A stretch of 64,000 nucleotides of DNA from Emydura subglobosa (lineage: Eukaryota > Chordata > Testudines > Chelidae): contig ML679946.1 of assembly GCA_007922225.1 (NCBI GenBank), positions 97,470,759 to 97,534,758 of the forward strand, given 5' to 3'. Position 1 is the first letter of the stretch. Every line of letters begins with the position of its first letter. Made by a program: the position numbers and the translations under genes. The notes below the pieces were generated by a model. That model saw only the letters and a list, made by a program, of their open reading frames with translations, ran no database searches and had not been told where the DNA came from. This document shows positions 56,523 through 64,000 of the stretch, piece after piece.

Positions 56523-59500
56523 TCCCATGACTTTCAATGAGACCTGTGTTTGTAACTCACTTAGGCGTGATTGAAAAGCCCGCCCAAACAATCACCTGTT
56601 ATTTTTCAGCCCTTCCCCAAAATCAGGTAAATATAGTCAGATTATAAATTAAGAGAGTTGACAGTGCTTTTTAGTATCATTTGCACATGCCTTGTGTTCT
56701 GGGATTAGCTGTAATTAGGGCCTCTGATTTTAGATTTTAACTGATAAACACTGATAAAACACCCCGAAAGAAAAATCAAAATCAGCGTTTATCCGATAAA
56801 CACAGGAAAACCACCAGAAACCCTTATTCAATTTGTGCTGACTTCACGCCTTTCCCAGTAGTTTGCTTACAGAGGCAGCGTCCCTGCTCCCTGACTGGTA
56901 TCTAAAGGCTTGTCTGCTCAGAGCAGTAATGTGGACTATGGGGGGGGATATTTCTAAAATGCATTACCATGTTGCGTACTACTGCAGGCGTGTGTTAAGA
57001 GTTCCTTAGTGTGCTTCAAAACAGTGATGTACACATAGTACTAAGTGCCACCCATTGACCCCCACCATTTTTGGATATCAACAATGAACTCTAACATTGC
57101 TAACATAAACCCTGAAAAAATGAAATGAATAAACCCTGAACAACAGACGCCCTCGTTAGAAAAGTGGAGCTGCACTGTTTACATGTAACCTGCTCTAAAA
57201 AGGTTAATTGACTTCAGGATTTTTTAAATGGGATTTTTTGGCTGACCAAGCCTCAGCATTGGTGTCTCGGTGGGTTAGATGGGGTGGAATTAGGCTCCGA
57301 TGTTCTTAGTTTATTTTCAAAAGCTGCCTTTTACTTCAAGTTTTTTGCAGGGTTGTGAGTGGCTTTAAAATTTGTGACTGGATTTTTATAAGCAGTCCAG
57401 GAAAGCTAAGGGCTGATTACAGCCAGACATAATGTCTGGTGCTGAACCTCAAGCCAGCACCAGTGAAATTCCAGCCTTAGCCCTCTCGTTAGCGCAGGAT
57501 GCCAATTGCACAGCAGAGCCACGGCTGGTGGTTTTGTCATACGCATCAATTGGGACTGAGGAAAGACCTGCAAGTCAATTTCCATGTGTCATCAAATCCC
57601 AGACTTGGATTTAAGCGTCCAAAGCAAAATCCATTTGGCCACAGACCATCCCATAGACCGGGATGTTACTGGAGCAGCAGAATACTGCTGATCATCGGAA
57701 CGGGTCATGCAAAGTACAACTGTGGGGGAAAAAATAAGTGTCCATTTGATCGATTCAAATCTACAGTAGATGGTAATGAAGTACCGGACTTTTGTTTATA
57801 ACAGGGATTTTTTTTTTCCGGTCAAGGCAAGCCCTGCTTAAATATTCCCTCTTGCCTTTTACATTTGCTGATGAATTAATCAGCTGTATCAGAATTCCCT
57901 CATGTTAGGTCCCGTCACCTACTGAGCCCTCTGGCAAGACTAGTTATTTGCCTTTTTGGCTTTCCTATAATTGCACTCATCCCTCACCCCATGCTTTCCC
58001 CTTTGAGAAACAAATAAACCATCTTGTTAAACTGTTTCATGTCCATCTTGAGGCCAGCATTTATTACTCTGGTTCAGGTCTCTGTTGCCCATGTAGATTG
58101 CATAGCCCTTGATTCGGATTTGGATCATTGCCCCTTCTGTTTTTGGAAACAGCCAAGATTATAAGCTCTGGAAAGCTTAGCTGGTAAGCAAATGTCGCTC
58201 CACAACTAAACAATGAAGCAGCAGTTTTGACACCAGAGCTGCACGCACTGCAGCAAAAGCAGAGTAGAGCAGAGCTCGGTGGCTGGCGCTGCCATCTTTC
58301 AAGTAAGCCATAGAAACACAGACCAAACCACGTGCGGATTTGAAAGATCCCACGGCACTTTCACAACAACAGGGAGGTTAGCTCCCATCTGTTCAAAAAC
58401 TCCAACTTTAGTCATTAGTATGCATGTTTGTTCTAGTGAAATTCCTGATGCGGTTCCAACTGCAGAAGTTATTTCTCACTTTCTGTCAAACTCTCACATG
58501 GCACTGCTGTGGGCTGGTCAACAGCTGCTGCATTCCGCCCCAGAGATGGCTGCATTTCAGCAGAGGCTGAAGACACTCCTGTTTCTCAAGCCTAGGAGAT
58601 CCACTGGCGGGATGAGCTCTCGTCACTTACTGTTCCACTATCTCGTCTGACTTTAAAATTCCTGTTCTCTCTTATCTGCAGATTGAAGAGCCTTGAGTGG
58701 GATGTAGGTTGGAATTACCCCCAAATTATTATCTTCATAATCAGTTCCTCAAAAACATTCAGCAATCTCTTCTGCATCAGATTTTTATTGCTACTAAATC
58801 CCATTTTGAATGTTTGGTGCTAAATCCATCTCTATGTACTACAGGTCAGTAATATATGCAGTTAAGTTCTCGTTGATTACAACAACTAAACTACTTGTCA
58901 TTTCCCAGATGGTTTGGAAATGACTCATCCTCTCTGTGCTTAGCAGTAGGTGCCTTATGTTGAATTTGAATTTTCCTTTTATTATTTTAATTTTAAAGAT
59001 AAAAGGCCAGCTTTTCAGATGGTGTCGTTCCTTGGACATCGATGGAGCTGTCCCCTGCTGAAGAGCTGACCCTAAACCTATAACGTGCAAACATCACACA
59101 ATGCAAATGACTTTTTCAAACAACTTGGAGTGCAGAGCAGCCTACCACTGGCACATGCTGCGGAGTTAGGGCAGTAAATGGGTGAACCTGACACAGATGG
59201 CCCATACTGAATTGGGAATGAGCAGGTTGCCCCTTGCTGGTCTAGGAACTGGCCCAGTGGTGAGTTGCCTGCATTATTTCACACCGGCTCAGACAGTTAT
59301 GCCTACTGATTTTATTTATTTTCCTTTTTTCAAACCTCAGTAGATACTGAGTTACCAGATCTGGTGGAGATCTGCATTCAGCCAAGCTATCATTAATCCA
59401 TTTCTTAGATATACACACTACTCAACCCAGAAGATTCTTGTCAAGGGAATCTCTATGCACGTTCCAACTCTATAATCAGCATCCTCACGCTTCATCATGA

Positions 59501-60698
59501 ACACACCATCTCTGCAGCACTTAGTTGCTACTTCTCCTAAGACTGTTCCTATGTCCACAACCTGGGCAAGTTCAGCTCAAGCCAATTCAAGTGGTGTAGG
59601 TTATGCCTCAGAAACCAGACTTGGGTGTCTTTATGTGGTAATATTTGACTTAGGAGAAGGAAACTGAGGTATCATCTACATGGAGATGCCCAAGAAAGTT
59701 AATCCAAATTAGCTAGAGTTGTGACTTTAAAGTGAATTAGTTAAACCTCATTAACCCCTATGTGGACACTCAGTCACAGTGAAAGTGGCCTTGATTTGAT
59801 TTATTTTAAATCATGTTGAAAGTAGAAGCAGACAGAAGAGCAGTACAAGAATGCCAAGGTTTCCAATTTGCTAATTTCTGAGTCAATACTACTTTTGCTT
59901 TCGGTCTATGCTACTTTATTCCACTTTTCTTCATTTTTGGATTTGAAATGCTCAAAGTGAAACACAGTTAGCTGAATTCTTAATGGCTTCCACGCCAGAC
60001 TACTGCTGGACTGAGGCTATGAAATCTCCAACTAGGGCTATTGTACAGTGATTTCATCCGTTGCTTACACCAACAGCTGGGACAGAAAACTTCCCTGTTG
60101 CTTCTCCTACCACTCCTATGCACACCACTGGGTCCATTGTCTATTTCGTCTCTTTTTGGGACTTCGCTGTGGATATTTGCCAACCAAATGAACACTCCTG
60201 AGCCCTGTTCTGCTCTGGGGTGAAAGGACAGCATGAGTCTTTCAGTTGTTCTGAAAAGTTTTCAGTAATCATTTTGGATACTTATTTGAGGGGACACTGA
60301 ATATTTTGTCTTTTTTTTTTACACCTACAACTACCCCAGATACTATGGAAATGGAGAAGCAGAACATCATAGAACATAGACGGTCCTGTCTAATATCGAG
60401 AGAAACTGCAGTCTAGGGTCCAAGGAGAAATAGAAAAAACCGCAAAGTACTGAGTGAAATAGTACTGCACAGATCGAGCTTCTGAGATTCCCAGACGCCC
60501 CTCGGCAGGAGCTCACCTATCTCCACACTCAAAGGACACTGAGGTGCAAATGTTACATTAGGAACTCCCGGGCTGAACATGTCCCAAGGCAATGACATAG
60601 TCAAGCAACTGCTGAGAACGCCGGGTGAACTTTTCAAGTTCCAGCTTTCCACAGAAACTGCACCCCATGGCGCTAGGAACCTGCCTGCAGCAGCAAAG
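56523..60698. other. Intergenic sequence with weak dispersed repeats
   Basis: About 56715-57140 contains paired aactgataaacac/ccgataaacaca and ataaaccctgaa phrases, likely a dispersed repeat. About 58310-58600 (gatcccacggcactttcac, agagatggctgcatttcag) matches a common amniote repeat of unknown class. No gene was recognised. Confidence 0.4.
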
Positions 60699-60758
60699 CC
60701 TATGATCCCCCAAGGGGGATGAAATCAGCCTATGATCCCCCAAGGGGGATGAAATCAG
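60699..60758 (+). repeat. 30-bp tandem duplication, 2 perfect copies
   Basis: Two identical 30-bp units. Each holds ATCCCCC-AA-GGGGGAT, an inverted pair with a 2-base centre. Confidence 0.95.
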
Positions 60759-63064
60759 TATGCCTCTGGGGCAGCATTTCCACCTGTGGAAGGCTCTGTG
60801 CCTCCCTGTTCGTGTGCTCAGGAGCCTGCCTTGGTCGTGCTTTCAGTATTCTAATAATAATATTTGTTACCAAGTCCTGGGCCCTTCCATCTAAGTAAGG
60901 ATGCTGAATACCTTCGATTCCCAGGAGGTGCTCAGCACTTCACCGGATCAGACAGCAGATTTTGGATCCCTCCGTTTTCAGGTTCCCAACATGCGATGCT
61001 GTGAGCCTGATTTTTTTTTCAGAAGGGCTGAGCCTCAGCAGCTCCCATTGAGCTCCACTGGCGTGTCGTGTGCTTGGGCCAAATGTGCCAAGCAGGGCAC
61101 CCAGAAATTGAGCTACCCCAAATCAGTGGCTTTGGGGGTGTTTTGCCCTAGTAACTGGGAAGATCATAGCTGCTGAGGCTGTTACATTTTGGCTAGCCTC
61201 TTGCTACCAACCTGGTGAGCCAGATTCTCATATCTTTTCCTATTCACACTGAGTAAGGATACCAGAATCTAACCCTACCAGCATAATTATTCCAGGGGAA
61301 AAAAATGAGGATGTGTACTACTCCGTACTTTAAATGAAGATCTCAGCAAAAAATAAACCGAGGAGCACTCCAGATGAAAAGGTTTCCTGCTTTTTAAAAT
61401 TCCAGGCATTGTTCATTAGTTAGCATATTCACAGAGCCATCTGCACAAACAAATGGATAGGTTGTGTTCAAGTCATGGAGAACAGCGAGGGAGAGAGCAG
61501 CATCGCTCGCTTTTCCTTTCAGTGGGCCTGAAAGCTGTACTTAGCAAAGCCGACTCTTTTGGTCCTTTTAATAAAATGACAGTAATTTGACAGTAATAAA
61601 TATTAGGCTGTCACTATAATGCAGCAGTTTGCAAATAAGGTTGATGTTATCTTATGTTTGGTGTCAGAATGGGGGGCCCCTTTACCAGCTGATTAATGGG
61701 GACATTGGATAAAATCCTTTAAATCTGACAAAAGCAGCTAAGATTGCATTAGGGTGGTTTTTGTTTTCTCTCCAGTCCTTTTAAACAGTGTTACTTATTT
61801 GGCTGCCTCTTTCATGATTTATTTCGGGGGCAAGGGGGGGGCTTTTATGCAAGGCTGCCTCATGTTAAACATAAATGGTCACATCACCCAATGTCCTGAA
61901 AGCTTCCAGAAGAGTCATTTCAAGTCAAAAGCAGAAATTAGTCATTGTTCACCGCACAGATAATTTCTGAAACAAGTAAGGGATTAAGAGAACTTTCAGT
62001 TTCTTCCCTTCCATAGATCCCAGCCACTCCTTCATGCCAGTGATTTCTTTGCACTGATGACTAGCCTTCCCTGGTTTATTGCAGGGAATTACTGAAGCAG
62101 AAATTCACTAGTGTGCATTTGCCATGCCGGGGACTTTGTCACTGCTGCTCATTGCCGTGAGCCAGACAGTCTTTCATAACAAAAGTTCTAATCGCCATGT
62201 CCTTCTCAATTATCATTTTCTTCATTCAGGATTTCCTTAGATAGAGGGGGTTGAGATTAACAAAAAAAAAAAAAAAAAATAGCAAGCACTCCTCCCCTAA
62301 AATTATGCATGGTGACATTTTGTAACAGTGCATTATGCAAAACCATTTTATGCCATTGGTTATGTTGATCATATGCTGCATAATGCCCGTATAAACAATT
62401 GCAGTTGGATTTATGAATTGACTTCAAAAGGAAAAGGGGATGCAGAGGGCTAGATGGAGAATTTGCTCTCAGACCTGTGGAAGGGGTAGGGTGTGTAGCT
62501 ACATCACCCCAGCAGGTACTTCAGGAAGGAACTGTGACTCAGACACCCCTGAGTCATACACCTTCCAAATATCCTGTGGAGCTGGGGAACAAGGGAGTAG
62601 GTTGTGTCCTCCTGCCATCTTGTGTCTGCTTTTGCTTCATGCTCACGGGGGAAGGGGAGTATTGGGTACCCATGACCTCTGCTCTCCCCTTCCTCCACCC
62701 TCATGCTCAGAATCAGCTTAAGCCTTGAACATCCATGCAGAAGTATGTCAGGGGGCCTAATGTCTCCATCCTCTCGAGTGAGGCCAGATCATGCTCTACC
62801 TTAGTACATCACACTGGCTTTGTGCAAGTAACATTGATCTACCTGCTTTCAATGAGGCTATTAGCAATCAGTTCCATTCCACATATTTTGCCTATGCTGT
62901 AATACATCTGGAATATGAGTGGGACCACACCCCACTCCCGTATGAGTGAGGAACAGATATTGTGCACCCGTTGACTGACTTATTCAGGGCTCCATCTTGC
63001 AAGGGTCAAGTAGCCACAACACCACTGGGCTCAGACCTGCCTGGAGTGATTGATGATAACACTT
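60759..63064. other. Intergenic sequence, nothing firmly recognised
   Basis: An A18 tract lies at 62262-62279. The short ORFs lack any recognisable similarity. Confidence 0.45.
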
Positions 63065-63245
63065 CAATAGCCCTTCTCAGCTATGGATCTCATAGCATCT
63101 TGCACAGGGAAGCAAGCATTCCCCCAATTTTACAGCTAAAAGACTCAGAGATGTTAAGTAACTTGGGCTAAGGCCATGCAGGAAATCAGTGGCAGAGCCA
63201 AAAATAGAACTCAGGTCTCTCGACGCTCAGTCCACTGATAGAGGC
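63065..63245 (-). mobile_element. MIR/CORE-type SINE, minus strand
   Basis: The plus strand reads 'cccccaattttacagctaaaagactcagagatgttaagtaactt', 'ggaaatcagtggcagagcc' and 'aatagaactcaggtctctcgacgctcagtccact', the reverse complement of the MIR body and tRNA-derived head. Confidence 0.75.
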
Positions 63246-64000
63246 CATGAATTTAATGGGGAGTTGATGGTGCTCAGTCTTCCCAAGAGGCATCCCACAG
63301 CCCTTAGAACTGAGCCAGCAATGACTGTTGAAAATCAATTAATGTTTTCATCGGGCTGGCTTTGCTGCTCAGTCTGTGATGAACATCACAAGCCAGAGAG
63401 GAGTTAATTTAATGTACTACAGAATGCCACCTCGTAATGTCTCCTTACGTATGTGGCTTGTGAAATTCATGCTGTTTCCTCAACCATTGACCTTTCTATT
63501 CGTCTTCTACAATTTACTGTGTGGTCTTCGGTAAACTCTAACCGGGGCGATACAGATCATGGCTCTGCAGCTTGTTCCTTAAACAAGATACTTATGGGCA
63601 AGCAGGGAGATCTAAGTGGGGGCCGTTTCAAGTACATTTTGTCCCCTCCCCAAGTGGGAAACAATAAACATTCAATGTACAACCAAGTTTCCTTTCAACT
63701 CCCCCCAAATCCTATCACTGGCAAATGTGTTTCAGCCAGTGAGGAAGAGGGAACAATGGACATCTCTCCAGAACTGGGCTGCATTTGAGGAGAACATTAG
63801 GGGATCAGAAGGATGGGGAACCAAGAGGATGTGTGTTATGGGGTGGATAGACCCTCCCAGGGAAGTCTGGGCCCAGTCTACCTGGGACAGGCTTCTTTAA
63901 GGAGAACAAGCCCATCTTGTTCCACCCCATAAGTAATTAACTGCCCTGGTGGCCGGTTGACAGCTAATTGGATACCAAAGCTGTTAAAAGGTTGCCAGAG
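63246..64000. other. Intergenic sequence to window end, nothing recognised
   Basis: The 63453-63900 ORFs have no recognisable product. The last bases (about 63900-64000) read like part of a dispersed repeat, but no family was identified. Confidence 0.4.

Noticed and set aside
1..64000. CRISPR arrays, operons, rRNA or tRNA genes
   Set aside because: No regularly spaced repeats with unique spacers, no dense ORFs and no conserved RNA gene signatures. The split gene and repeats are vertebrate in type.

Overview
The window looks like nuclear DNA of a non-mammalian amniote, most likely a turtle (possibly a crocodilian). The reasons are an AT-rich background, one vertebrate gene split by long introns, many CR1 LINE copies, MIR/CORE-type SINE remnants, an RTE (Rex3-like) LINE, a DIRS-like tyrosine-recombinase retroelement, several LTRs, and abundant short inverted-repeat DNA elements. 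The species call comes from memory of repeat types and is an inference. No prokaryotic operon, rRNA, tRNA or CRISPR is visible.

The only cellular gene supported is the 3' part of KHDRBS3 (T-STAR/SLM2, a STAR/KH RNA-binding splicing regulator) on the + strand. Three coding exons are visible: 2762-2844, 33299-33357 and 35615-35706, the last with the stop codon and a 3' UTR ending near the AATAAA at 36198. They encode the tyrosine-rich tail and the C-terminal basic/PYxRY nuclear-localisation-like segment. Downstream, a 59-nt exon-like segment (37147-37205) and a terminal exon-like segment (39014 to about 39265, AATAAA at 39242) have good splice sites. They are in phase with exon 33299-33357 and would replace the last 31 residues with a different 25-residue tail. 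This is the most interesting gene-level observation.

Layout: 1-330 is a palindromic repeat. 355-2467 is a decayed DIRS-like element lying directly upstream of the first visible exon. 2845-33298 is a 30-kb intron holding an LTR (5866-6977), a MIR, hAT elements, a 3.4-kb antisense CR1 with a nested CR1 tail (11612-15005), two long TIR elements (17.8-18.9 and 20.0-20.9 kb), a solo-LTR-like unit (22102-22872), a CR1 3' end (24640-25280) and a cluster of three related MITEs (27.4-28.6 kb). 39.3-64 kb shows no gene and resembles a gene desert. It carries an RTE fragment (40.9-41.6 kb), CR1 copies (46.5 and 52.8-54.8 kb), LTR promoter regions (47.5-48.1, 51.97-52.26 and about 55.6-56.5 kb) and more MITEs.

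A recurrent theme is a family of six MITEs of roughly 230-295 bp. Their termini resemble GGCCTGGTCTACACT, and four of the six copies have exact 3-bp TTA or TCA target duplications, which suggests PIF/Harbinger-type mobilisation. Repeat family names are assigned by motif recognition only, with no database search.
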